DNA of 61,027 bases. Origin: VXYL01 sp964348085 (GTDB lineage: Bacteria; Pseudomonadota; Gammaproteobacteria; Pseudomonadales; Azotimanducaceae). Location: NCBI GenBank assembly GCA_964348085.1, contig CAYGBI010000015.1:1-61027 (forward strand). The letters are read 5' to 3'. Position 1 is the first letter of the stretch. The number at the start of each line of letters is the position of its first letter. Shown here in pieces: positions 24,374 to 32,361 of this stretch. The translations under genes and the position numbers were made by a program. Below the pieces are notes generated by a model that saw only the letters and a list, made by a program, of their open reading frames with translations, was not told the DNA's origin and ran no database searches.

Positions 24374-25641
24374 TCTGGGCCGGCATCGCCCTCGTGGTGC
24401 TGATGGCGCTCCTGGGTGCGCCGCTGTTCGTGGTCGTGCTGGCCGCGGCGATGCTCGGCTTCTTGGCCGAAGGCGGCAGCTTGAGCATCGCCGCCATGTC
24501 CGTCTACGAAATCACCCACAAGCCGCTCCTTGTGGCGTTGCCGTTCTTCACCTTCGCCGGCTATGTAATGGCGGAGGCGAAAACCTCCGAACGCTTGATG
24601 GCCGTTTGCCGGGCGCTGTTCGGCTGGATGCCCGCCGGGCTCGCCGTCGTCGGCTTCGTCGCCTGCGCGCTGTTCACCGCTTTGACGGGCGCCTCCGGGG
24701 TCACCATCGTCGCGCTCGGCGGGTTATTGATGCCGATGCTGCTCGGCAGCGGCTACAGCAGACGGTTCAGCTTGGGCGCCATCACCTCATCGGGGAGCTT
24801 GGGGCTGTTGGTGGTGCCCGCGGTGCCGCTCATTCTCTACGGCATCGTCGCCCAGCAATTGGACGTCGGCGTGCCGTTCACCATTCAGCAGTTGTTCATC
24901 GCCGGCATCGCGCCGACGCTGCTGATGGTGGCGCTGCTTTCCGCCTACGCCATCTGGCTGCACGGCGACGCGCCGCGCACCAAGTTCGAGCTGGCGGTAC
25001 TTTGGCGCGCGCTCGTGCAGGCGCGCTGGGAGTTGCCGTTGCCCTTCGTGGTGCTCGGCGGCATCTACTCCGGGTACTTCGCCATCTCCGAAGCCGCCGC
25101 CATGACCGTCGTCTACGTGCTCGTCGCGGAAATGGTCTTGTACCGGGAGGTCTCCGTGCGCGCCTTGCCGGGCGTCGTTCGCCAATCCATGGTGATGGTG
25201 GGCGGCATTCTCCTGATCCTTGGTGTCGCTTTGGCATTCACGGAGTACTTGGTGGATGTCGAAGTGCCGCAACGGCTGTTCGCGTTCATGCAGGAGCACA
25301 TCAGCAGCAAGCTCACCTTCCTCATCCTATTGAACATTCTGCTGCTGGCGATGGGCGCCATCCTGGACATCTTCTCGGCGATCGTCATCCTCGTGCCGCT
25401 GCTGCTGCCAGTCGCCGTCGGCTACGGCATTCACCCCATTCATTTCGGCATCCTGTTCCTCGCCAACTTGGAAATCGGCTACTTCACGCCGCCGGTCGGC
25501 ATCAACTTGTTCATCGCAAGCTATCGCTTCGATCGGCCCATGCTGGAACTCTACGCGGCTTGCCTGCCGTTCATGGCGGTAATGCTGGTCGCGCTGTTGC
25601 TCATCACCTACCTGCCGTGGCTATCGACGTGGTTCTTGTAG
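24370..25641 (+). CDS. dctM: TRAP transporter large permease (DctM family)
   Basis: Main transport subunit of 423 residues with about twelve hydrophobic segments. Typical DctM stretches are HKPLLVALPFFTFAGYVMA, ALTGASGVTIVALGGLLMP and FFTPPVGIN-like GYFTPPVGINLFIASYRF. It couples substrate uptake to Na+ or H+ symport with DctQ and the DctP protein. The last 21 bp overlap the convergent gene of unknown function at 25621. Confidence 0.95.
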   Translation: MIWAGIALVVLMALLGAPLFVVVLAAAMLGFLAEGGSLSIAAMSVYEITHKPLLVALPFFTFAGYVMAEAKTSERLMAVCRALFGWMPAGLAVVGFVACALFTALTGASGVTIVALGGLLMPMLLGSGYSRRFSLGAITSSGSLGLLVVPAVPLILYGIVAQQLDVGVPFTIQQLFIAGIAPTLLMVALLSAYAIWLHGDAPRTKFELAVLWRALVQARWELPLPFVVLGGIYSGYFAISEAAAMTVVYVLVAEMVLYREVSVRALPGVVRQSMVMVGGILLILGVALAFTEYLVDVEVPQRLFAFMQEHISSKLTFLILLNILLLAMGAILDIFSAIVILVPLLLPVAVGYGIHPIHFGILFLANLEIGYFTPPVGINLFIASYRFDRPMLELYAACLPFMAVMLVALLLITYLPWLSTWFL

Positions 25642-26055
25642 CCCGCCTCGAGGCTTGCGCACTTCCGCCATCCAACGCCGGTGGCCATCCGGGTCGAGGA
25701 TCAACGAGCAGAAATACAGCAGCAGGTCGCGATGCGTTCGGGTGAGCTTGGCGGCGTCCATCGCGCGTTCGCCGCCGCGGCTGTTGATGAAACGAAACGC
25801 GCCGACAACGGCCTCCTGCTCGCCAAGCACGCGACCGGCGGCGAGGTTGATGACATCGTGCGCCGCCTCCAAATCGTGCTCGCCGATGCCGCACGCGGCG
25901 GGGTCCATCGTCAAGTTCGCCCACAGCGTGGCGAGATAGATGCGGTAGACGTCCTTGTCCACGAAGCGCCCGGCGACGCCGGACTGCCGCTCGACGGCGG
26001 CCATTATGGGTTCGAAGATCCGCGCAAGGTCGGCTTGGGAAGCGTTTGGCACGAC
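25621..26055 (-). CDS. Protein of unknown function
   Basis: I do not recognise this family. The frame encodes about 144 mostly helical, soluble residues with no signal peptide or membrane segment. Notable stretches are FEPIMAAVERQSGVAGRFVD, IYLATLWANLTMDPAACG and HRDLLLYFCSLILDPDGHRRWM. The composition is not shadow-like, which supports a real gene. The GTG at 26055 is the last possible start before the conserved-looking part; a GTG at 26100 would overlap the divergent DUF523 gene. Confidence 0.6.
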   Translation of the reverse strand, partial: VVPNASQADLARIFEPIMAAVERQSGVAGRFVDKDVYRIYLATLWANLTMDPAACGIGEHDLEAAHDVINLAAGRVLGEQEAVVGAFRFINSRGGERAMDAAKLTRTHRDLLLYFCSLILDPDGHRRWMAEVRKPRGGLQEPRR

Positions 26056-26066
26056 GGGACCGGCAG

Positions 26067-26663
26067 GTGAACTGCGCCGATAATAGCGCGGGCGCACCAC
26101 GCCTACCCATCGCCACGGTCGCGGTCAGCGACTGTCTGACCGGCGCCAAGGTGCGCTGGGACGGCGACGACAACGGTGGCGCGTGGCCGCGACGCAAGGC
26201 CGAGCGGCTATTCCGCTTAGTGGGCGTTTGTCCCGAAGTCGGCATTGGCATGGGCGTGCCCCGCGAGCCCATTCGTCTGGTCGGCGACGCGGCGGCACCG
26301 CGCGCCGTGGCCGTCGCCGACGAACGGCGCGACTACACCGGCCGCTTGGCCGGTTACCTCGAACAAGCCCGGCCCGTGCTGGACGGCGTGGCCGGCTACA
26401 TCTTCGCAGACCGCTCGCCGAGTTGTGGCGTGTCCGGCGTCAAGGTGTTCGCCGCCGATGGCAGCCACCGACGCCTTGGTCGGGGCACCTTCGCCGCGGC
26501 CGTGTTGGCGGCCTACCCCGGGCTGCCGGCCGTGGACGCCGAGACGCTGTTCGACGACGACGCACTGCGCGAGTTCGCGCTCGCCGTGGCCGCCTACAAG
26601 CCCGCCGCCGGCGATGCGGCGCAGGTTCGCGAGGCGGTAGGCCAAGTGCTTCGCCAAGCGTGA
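26067..26663 (+). CDS. DUF523 family protein
   Basis: Small cysteine-containing protein of the DUF523 family, function unknown. The signatures are VAVSDCLTGAKVRWDG, VCPEVGIGMGVPREPIRLVG and FADRSPSCGVSGVKVF, which together hold three conserved cysteines that may bind a metal or Fe-S cluster. Start choice is uncertain; GTG 26067 is nearest the conserved start, and a TTG at 26046 is open. It lies upstream of sodC, separated by about 70 bp. Confidence 0.82.
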   Translation: MNCADNSAGAPRLPIATVAVSDCLTGAKVRWDGDDNGGAWPRRKAERLFRLVGVCPEVGIGMGVPREPIRLVGDAAAPRAVAVADERRDYTGRLAGYLEQARPVLDGVAGYIFADRSPSCGVSGVKVFAADGSHRRLGRGTFAAAVLAAYPGLPAVDAETLFDDDALREFALAVAAYKPAAGDAAQVREAVGQVLRQA

Positions 26664-26735
26664 ACGGCGATCCCCGCGCGGGAACTTCGAGGAAGTGCTA
26701 TATCATTTTGAGACATTGTCTGTTCAGGAAGCGAC

Positions 26736-27287
26736 ATGAGAGCCGTCCTTCCCCTCGCCCTCACCGTGCTTGCCGGCACCGCTTGCGCAGCCGATGCGGC
26801 CCCACCGACCACGGCAAGCGCCGCCCTCGTAGGTACTGAAGGGCAAACCATCGGCACCGCCACTTTCGAGCAAACGCCAAGCGGCGTGCTCATTGTCGTG
26901 CAGGTGGCCGGTCTGCCTCCCGGTGCGCACGGCATCCACTTGCACGGCGTCGGCACTTGCTCGCCGGACTTCACCGCCGCCAAGGGCCACATCAACCCCG
27001 AAGGGGTGCGCCACGGACTGCGCAACCCCGACGGGCCGGACAGCGGCGATCTACCGAACCTATATATCGCCGCCGACGGCACCGGCGCGGCCGAGTTCTA
27101 CACCACCCGCGTAAGCGTCGCCGGCAACGCACCTGCGCTGCTCGACGAAGACGGCGCCACCGTCATCATCCACGCCAACCCCGACGATCACTTGACGCAA
27201 CCCATCGGCGGCGCCGGCGGCAGGATTGGCTGCGGGGTGATCACCGCCACGGCGCCCGAAGAGGCGCCGGCCGTCAACGCGGAGTAG
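26736..27287 (+). CDS. sodC: Periplasmic Cu/Zn superoxide dismutase
   Basis: Converts superoxide to peroxide and oxygen in the periplasm. The 183 residues begin with a signal peptide (LPLALTVLAGTACA). Copper and zinc ligands are visible: GIHLHGVG (HxH), GHINPEG, GDLPN (Asp) and VIIHANPDDH. The two disulfide cysteines are in VGTCSPDF and RIGCGVI. CAGGAAG lies about 5 nt before the ATG. The last 14 bp overlap the convergent ABC exporter gene. Confidence 0.95.
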   Translation: MRAVLPLALTVLAGTACAADAAPPTTASAALVGTEGQTIGTATFEQTPSGVLIVVQVAGLPPGAHGIHLHGVGTCSPDFTAAKGHINPEGVRHGLRNPDGPDSGDLPNLYIAADGTGAAEFYTTRVSVAGNAPALLDEDGATVIIHANPDDHLTQPIGGAGGRIGCGVITATAPEEAPAVNAE

Positions 27288-29190
27288 CCACCGGCGCCAC
27301 CGGCGCGTCCCAGCCGTCCTGTCGCCACCGTCGCGTGGCGTCAGCCAGGCTTTGCTGGCGATACAACTCCGCGTAGTGGCCATTGGCGCGGATCAACTCT
27401 TGATGCGTGCCGAGTTCGGCGATGCGACCGCGTTCGATTACCACGATGCGGCTGGCGTTGCGGATGGTGGACAAGCGATGAGCGATGACGAAACTGATGC
27501 GGCCTTGGAGGACATGCTTCAGCCCTTGCTGGATCTTCAGTTCCGTTTCGGTGTCCACGGACGAGGTGGCCTCGTCCATCACCAGAATCTGCGGTTCGGC
27601 GAGGATGGCGCGGGCAAAGGAAACGAGCTGCTTCTGGCCAGCGGAAAGCCGCCCGCCGCCTTCGCCTACTTGGGTATCGTAGCCCTGCTCCATCGCTTCG
27701 ATGAAGTCGTGGGCGTTGGCGAGCTTGGCGCACCACTCCACTTCCGCATCGCTCGCCGTTAGCCGACCGTAGCGGATGTTCTCGCGGATGGTGCCGCTGA
27801 ACACATGCGCGTTCTGCAGCACCATGCCCAAGCTCGACTGCAGCCAGTGCAGGCTGCGGTTGCGGTAGTCGATACCGTCGATCAGCACTTGGCCGCTGGT
27901 CGGTTCGTAGAACCGGCAAATGATGCTCACCAGCGTGCTCTTGCCGCCCCCGGTGGGGCCGACGATGGCGATGGTCTCATCCGCGGCCACCTTCAGGTTG
28001 ATGTCCCGAAGCACGGGATTCTGCGCGTCGTAGGCAAACCCCACGTTCACCAACTCGATGCCGCGGATCCTCACCGGGCCGCCGTCTACGGCGATGTTTG
28101 CGCGCGCCGGCGCCTGACGCTGCAGGGCGATGGCCCGGCGCACGCCTTCGGAATCCTGTATTTCCGTTTTCGCGTCGATCAACGACAACACGCGCTCGGC
28201 GGCCGCCTGTGCCATCTGCATCTCCGCGAACCAGTGGCCCAAGGTTTCCACCGGCTCGAAGAAGAACCTGGCGTAGGTCAAGAACGCGAGCATGGTGCCG
28301 GCGCCCAACACGCCGAGCGCCATCAGCGTGCCGCCAAAGGACAGCGTCAGGTTGACGGCCACGGCGGCGAGCACCAGCACGAGCGGCAAGTACACCGCGG
28401 CGAGTACCAAGTTGCGCACGGAGGCCCGATACATGGTGTCAGTCAACTCGCCGAACTCCCGGGCGTTGGCGTCTTCCCGGACGAACGCTTTGCTGGTCAG
28501 CACGCCCATGATGGATTCGTTGTAGGTGCCGGTGATGCGCGAGTTGGTGCTGCGCACGAGGCGAGCGCTAGCTAGGATGCGCTTGCGGAACTTCGCCGAC
28601 AACCAACCGACCACCGGCATCACCGCCATCGTCACCAGCGCCAACTGCCAACTCATCACAAACATCGCGATGGCGAAGCCGACCATCACGGTGATGCCCC
28701 AAATCACGTCTAGAAACGCCCACGCGAGGATGTCCGTTAGTCGGTGACAGTCCGCGGTCAGCCGCGCCATCAACCAGCCGGCGGGGCGGTGGTCGTAATA
28801 CGAAAAGGACAGGCGTTGCAGGTTGGCGAACGCATCCCGGCGAATGTCGTGGCTGGTATAGGCGTGCAACTTGCCGGCGATGCAGATGAATGCCGCGATG
28901 GACAATCCCATCACCACGTTACAGCACAAGTAGAGCGCGCCCCACAGCCCGAAGGTGGCGTCGGCGCCGTTGCGTTGCACATCGTCCACCACCCACTTGA
29001 TAAGCAGCGGGTAGATCACTTCCAAGACCGCGGTCGTGGCCACGGACCCGGCAAGCAGGCACAGTTCCTTCTTGTACGCGAGCGCGTAGCCGAAGAGCCG
29101 CCGCCACAGGCGTAGCCGCATGCCCTCGGACAAGGCACGGTCGTCAAAGCCATCGTCGAATCGGTCGTCGTAGCTGTCCACATCCGCCAT
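27274..29190 (-). CDS. ABC exporter half-transporter, catalytic-site subunit
   Basis: A 638-residue membrane-ATPase half-transporter. Six membrane helices are followed by a nucleotide-binding domain with Walker A GPTGGGKST, signature LSAGQKQLVSFARAIL and Walker B ILVMDEATSSVD, which keeps the catalytic Glu. The signature has Ala where LSGGQ is usual. The second half-transporter is encoded 25 bp upstream, and the two complement each other's defects, as in heterodimeric multidrug or lipid exporters. AAGGAGG lies 9 nt before the ATG. The substrate is unknown. Confidence 0.93.
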   Translation of the reverse strand: MADVDSYDDRFDDGFDDRALSEGMRLRLWRRLFGYALAYKKELCLLAGSVATTAVLEVIYPLLIKWVVDDVQRNGADATFGLWGALYLCCNVVMGLSIAAFICIAGKLHAYTSHDIRRDAFANLQRLSFSYYDHRPAGWLMARLTADCHRLTDILAWAFLDVIWGITVMVGFAIAMFVMSWQLALVTMAVMPVVGWLSAKFRKRILASARLVRSTNSRITGTYNESIMGVLTSKAFVREDANAREFGELTDTMYRASVRNLVLAAVYLPLVLVLAAVAVNLTLSFGGTLMALGVLGAGTMLAFLTYARFFFEPVETLGHWFAEMQMAQAAAERVLSLIDAKTEIQDSEGVRRAIALQRQAPARANIAVDGGPVRIRGIELVNVGFAYDAQNPVLRDINLKVAADETIAIVGPTGGGKSTLVSIICRFYEPTSGQVLIDGIDYRNRSLHWLQSSLGMVLQNAHVFSGTIRENIRYGRLTASDAEVEWCAKLANAHDFIEAMEQGYDTQVGEGGGRLSAGQKQLVSFARAILAEPQILVMDEATSSVDTETELKIQQGLKHVLQGRISFVIAHRLSTIRNASRIVVIERGRIAELGTHQELIRANGHYAELYRQQSLADATRRWRQDGWDAPVAPVATPR

Positions 29191-29215
29191 TGGGCGCAGC
29201 CTCCTTACCGGCCTG

Positions 29216-31060
29216 TTAGCCGGCGCTCAGATCACGGCGGATGGACTCGTCCAAAGCGCCTTGGATTTCACACAAACGCCGATACTGGCCGTCGGTGTTC
29301 GCCAACTCGTCGTGCGTGCCGTCCTGCACCAAGCGCCCGCGATCAAGCACCAGAATACGGTCCGCGTCGCGCACGGACGACAAGCGGTGGGCGATGACGA
29401 TCGTGGTGTGGCGACCACGCCGCCGAGCCAAGGCGTCGAGAATGCGTCGCTCGGTGGCCGTGTCCACCGCCGAAAGCGAGTCGTCCAAAACCAAGATGGG
29501 CGGCTCTTTGAGCAACGCCCGAGCCAACGCCAAGCGCTGCCGCTGGCCGCCCGAGAGGGTGACTCCGCGTTCCCCCACGCGCTCGTCGTAGCCATCCGGG
29601 AAGTCGACGATGGCGTCGTGAATCGCCGCCTCCCGCGCGGCGCCGACCAAGTGATCGTGGTGCGCCCCCGGCCGCCCCACGCGCAGGTTGGCGGCGATGC
29701 TGCGTGAATAAAGGAAGGGATCCTGCAACACCACGCCGATCTGCTGACGCAGCCAGCGTCGGTCGACCTCGCGCACATCCAAGCCATCAACGGTGATGCT
29801 TCCCGAGTGAAACGGATACAAGCGCATCAGCAACCGCACCAGCGTCGACTTGCCGGCGCCCGGCGGACCCACGACGCCCACCGTTTGTCCAGCGGGGATG
29901 CGCACGGAGAAGTCCACCAACACCGGGCGGCCGGCGCGATAGTCCGCCGATACGTTGGCGAAAACGATCTCGCCGTCGGCGCGACCGGTCGCCGGCGGCG
30001 GTTCCCTGCTCTCCTCCTCGGCCTCCAAGATATGGTTGATGCGCCCGAGCGACACCACCGCCTTGCCCGAGTCCGTCAACACTTCGCCCAAGCGCCGCAC
30101 CGGCCAGATCACCATGGACACCAAGCTGGTGAACACGAACAAGTCGCCGACGCTGAGCGACCCCGCCGCCATGAACATGCCGCCGGCGATCAACACGATG
30201 CCGATCTGCGACATGGAGACGAAATTGCTGACGCCCCAATACACGGCTTCCAGCTTGTTCACACGATAGAAGTGATCGCGGTATGCCTGATTCTTGACAC
30301 CGAAACGGCTGATCTCGTGCGCTTGGCGGGCAAACGCGCGCACGACGCGGATGCCGCTCAAGTTCTCCTGCAACACCGTGGTCATCGCCGCTTCGGCCTC
30401 GTCGGCCAGCTTGAACTGGCGTTTGACGCGGGAGAAGAAGATGAAAGCACCGGTGACGACAAACGGCATCAAACAGATAGCCAGCCACGCCATGCGGGCG
30501 TCGCGCCAAAACAGGATCGGCGCCATCGCCGCCAGCATGAGCACCGAACGGCCGATTTCCACCACATGCGAAGACAGGAACATGCGCACCGTCTCCACAT
30601 CGGAACTGCAACGCTGCACGAGGTCGCCCGTCTCCGAAGCGTCGAAAAAGCTCGCCGGCAGCGCGTGCAGTCGCTGGAACAGCGCCTCCCGGATACGGCG
30701 CGCGATGGCTTCCGACGCCACCGCCGCCCAGCGCCCGCGCCAATACATGAACAGCGCACCGATGCCGACCAACAGCACGCCGACGAGCGCCGATACGGCG
30801 AGGTAGGCGATCAGCGGATTGCCGACGCCGGACCGAAGCTGACCCCAAACCGCCAGCTTCGCCAGCCCGTCAATGCCTACGCCGAGATTGTCGGCCTCAA
30901 TGACGTCGAGCGCGTAGCCGCCGACCAACGGCGCGCAGAGCGTACACGCATTGGCAAGCGCGATCGCCGCGATGGCGCTCGAGTAGCGCAGGCGCTGACC
31001 TCTGGTGAGGCGCCAGAGGTTGCGCGACGACTGTTTCTGAGGGTGACCGTGGGTATCCAT
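29216..31060 (-). CDS. ABC exporter half-transporter, degenerate-site subunit
   Basis: A 614-residue half-transporter with six membrane helices, Walker A GPPGAGKST and a canonical signature LSGGQRQRLALARALL. Walker B reads ILVLDDSLSAVD, so the catalytic Glu is replaced by Asp. Together with the LSAGQ signature of the partner this makes one degenerate and one consensus ATP site, as in TM287/288, BmrCD and TmrAB type heterodimers. It is the first structural gene after a 240-nt leader that contains a promoter and a short ORF. No good ribosome binding site precedes the ATG. Confidence 0.93.
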   Translation of the reverse strand: MDTHGHPQKQSSRNLWRLTRGQRLRYSSAIAAIALANACTLCAPLVGGYALDVIEADNLGVGIDGLAKLAVWGQLRSGVGNPLIAYLAVSALVGVLLVGIGALFMYWRGRWAAVASEAIARRIREALFQRLHALPASFFDASETGDLVQRCSSDVETVRMFLSSHVVEIGRSVLMLAAMAPILFWRDARMAWLAICLMPFVVTGAFIFFSRVKRQFKLADEAEAAMTTVLQENLSGIRVVRAFARQAHEISRFGVKNQAYRDHFYRVNKLEAVYWGVSNFVSMSQIGIVLIAGGMFMAAGSLSVGDLFVFTSLVSMVIWPVRRLGEVLTDSGKAVVSLGRINHILEAEEESREPPPATGRADGEIVFANVSADYRAGRPVLVDFSVRIPAGQTVGVVGPPGAGKSTLVRLLMRLYPFHSGSITVDGLDVREVDRRWLRQQIGVVLQDPFLYSRSIAANLRVGRPGAHHDHLVGAAREAAIHDAIVDFPDGYDERVGERGVTLSGGQRQRLALARALLKEPPILVLDDSLSAVDTATERRILDALARRRGRHTTIVIAHRLSSVRDADRILVLDRGRLVQDGTHDELANTDGQYRRLCEIQGALDESIRRDLSAG

Positions 31061-31175
31061 ACTGCAACTGCGTAAGCGTTACGGGTCCGCGGACGCACGA
31101 GTGCGCCATGAAGGCAGATAGCGGGTTGGCGCGAGAGCCGGAGTCCGTAAGGGCGCCGGCCTTTAGCGAGCGCGG

Positions 31176-31268
31176 TTAATGCGCTCTGGGGGTGGGCCTT
31201 ATGCCGACGCCGGCGACTCGCCCGGCCGCAAGTGCTGCACTGCGCGAAACGATTTTGGAGAGCTTCAT
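31176..31268 (-). CDS. Possible 30-residue leader peptide upstream of the ABC exporter
   Basis: ATG 31268 has GAGGAG 8 nt upstream and follows a sigma-70-like promoter (31305-31332). The product begins MKLSKIVSRSAALAAG and ends IRPTPRAH at TAA 31176. Its first half looks like the start of a signal peptide, so it could also be the truncated 5' end of a lost gene. Position in the transcript leader of an exporter operon allows a role in ribosome-mediated attenuation. Confidence 0.45.
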   Translation of the reverse strand: MKLSKIVSRSAALAAGRVAGVGIRPTPRAH

Positions 31269-31334
31269 CGGACTGTCTCCTCATGCGGCCAGCGAAAGCC
31301 GCGCACTATACGCTTATGGCAGCGGAATACAAGG
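31265..31334 (-). repeat. R3 duplicated segment, copy A (with active-looking promoter)
   Basis: This 70-bp segment and 31481-31550 match at roughly three quarters of positions by eye, allowing short gaps. Both keep a hairpin at the same place with different bases: GCGGC/GCCGC here and CGGCC/GGCCG in copy B. Confidence 0.6.
31305..31332 (-). promoter_or_regulatory. Sigma-70-like promoter of the leader ORF / ABC exporter
   Basis: On the minus strand TTGTAT (31332-31327) and TATAGT (31310-31305) are separated by 16 bp. They match 4 of 6 and 5 of 6 consensus bases. Transcription would start near 31298, just before a GCGGC/GCCGC hairpin and the leader ORF, and run toward the ABC exporter genes. 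Confidence 0.5.
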
Positions 31335-31480
31335 CACGCTGGGGCACCGATTTCCTGAGCGCACCTGCTTTCGAGGGGCCTCCCGAACCCTTGTTCCCGC
31401 GGTGAACCATCACCCCGACGAGAGAATCTGAAGCTGCCCTTGTCACGGGATGGGGGTGCAGGCGCGCCGGTGCAGCTCTG

Positions 31481-31550
31481 TCATCGGAATGTGTCCACGC
31501 ACGGCCAAGCAAAGGCCGCGCTTCGCGCTTGTGGCGGTGGAAATACAAGC
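31481..31550 (-). repeat. R3 duplicated segment, copy B (degenerate)
   Basis: Second copy of the promoter-hairpin segment. TTGTAT and the hairpin survive, while the -10 box and ribosome binding site have been lost. An ATG at the equivalent place opens only 13 codons. It lies just after the end of the NYN protein gene. Confidence 0.55.
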
Positions 31551-31568
31551 CGTCGCCGGATACCCCGC

Positions 31569-32228
31569 CTATCTCTCCGGCAGCCTCTCCAACGGCGTCT
31601 CCGACGGCGCACGGGGCCGGCGCAATAATTCCAAATCAACGGCGTATCTTGGATCGGCGCTTGGGTAGTCGGCGCTCGAGGGCGCCAAAAACGTCACCGA
31701 CTCGTAGAAGTCGTCCAAGGGGACGAAGACCCCGTGCGCCTCTACCCACGAACGCATTCGCTGATTGCAGGAGTTGGCCCAAGACAGGACTTCCACCCGC
31801 CATCCGCGCCTGTGCATCCGTTCCAAGTCGGCGTGAAATCCAGCGCCGTCATAGAACCCTTGGCCGTCGCCGGTGAGCAGCACGACGATGCCCGGGTCCC
31901 CGTTGTAGTCCGCGAAGTCGCGCAGCATTTGAAGTTGCAGAACGCGGTCGGGAGTCTGCTGTTCACCGCGGCTGATCGCGCCTCGGTCGAACAACTGAAT
32001 CTCCACCCCCTCGGCGCTCAGCCGATTCCACAGTCCCCGAAGTTCCGGCGGTACGGATCCCGCGGCGATCGCTTTCTCCACCGGTCGATCTGCCCGAGCC
32101 AGCCGCATCATCGCCTTGAAGTCGATGCGCACGCGATGCCGGGTGTACTCACCCTCCCGTTCGACCGCCTCGGCTTGGGCGCCGGTGAAGATGTTGGCGT
32201 TGTCCCAATAGATGAAAGTCTTGTCCAC
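31569..32228 (-). CDS. NYN (PIN-like) domain putative ribonuclease
   Basis: A 219-residue protein with an N-terminal NYN domain of the PIN nuclease superfamily. The acidic metal-binding positions are in FIYWDNANIF, in PDRVLQLQMLRDFADYNGD and in VVLLTGDGQGF. The fold ends near WRVEVLSWANSC. NYN proteins cleave RNA, and the target is unknown here. The start is a GTG. It lies 133 bp downstream of the VWA/MoxR pair on the same strand and could be co-transcribed. Confidence 0.83.
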   Translation of the reverse strand: MDKTFIYWDNANIFTGAQAEAVEREGEYTRHRVRIDFKAMMRLARADRPVEKAIAAGSVPPELRGLWNRLSAEGVEIQLFDRGAISRGEQQTPDRVLQLQMLRDFADYNGDPGIVVLLTGDGQGFYDGAGFHADLERMHRRGWRVEVLSWANSCNQRMRSWVEAHGVFVPLDDFYESVTFLAPSSADYPSADPRYAVDLELLRRPRAPSETPLERLPER

Positions 32229-32361
32229 CGCTCGACTGCTTACCGCTAAGTAGACATCGTTTGCCCAAGGGCGTGATTAGTATTCGCCTACGGGTTCAGG
32301 CGGTCAAGGGTTGCCGTGGTTTCGGCTTCCGAGCCGGAACAGCCGGCCATTGGGCGCCAGC

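Noticed and set aside
31265..31550. The two R3 copies as a CRISPR
   Set aside because: Only two imperfect units of 70 bp with no further spacing pattern or cas genes.
31192..31668. Open frames on both strands in the ABC exporter upstream region
   Set aside because: No family resemblance or ribosome binding sites; only the short minus-strand ORF at 31176-31268 has start signals.
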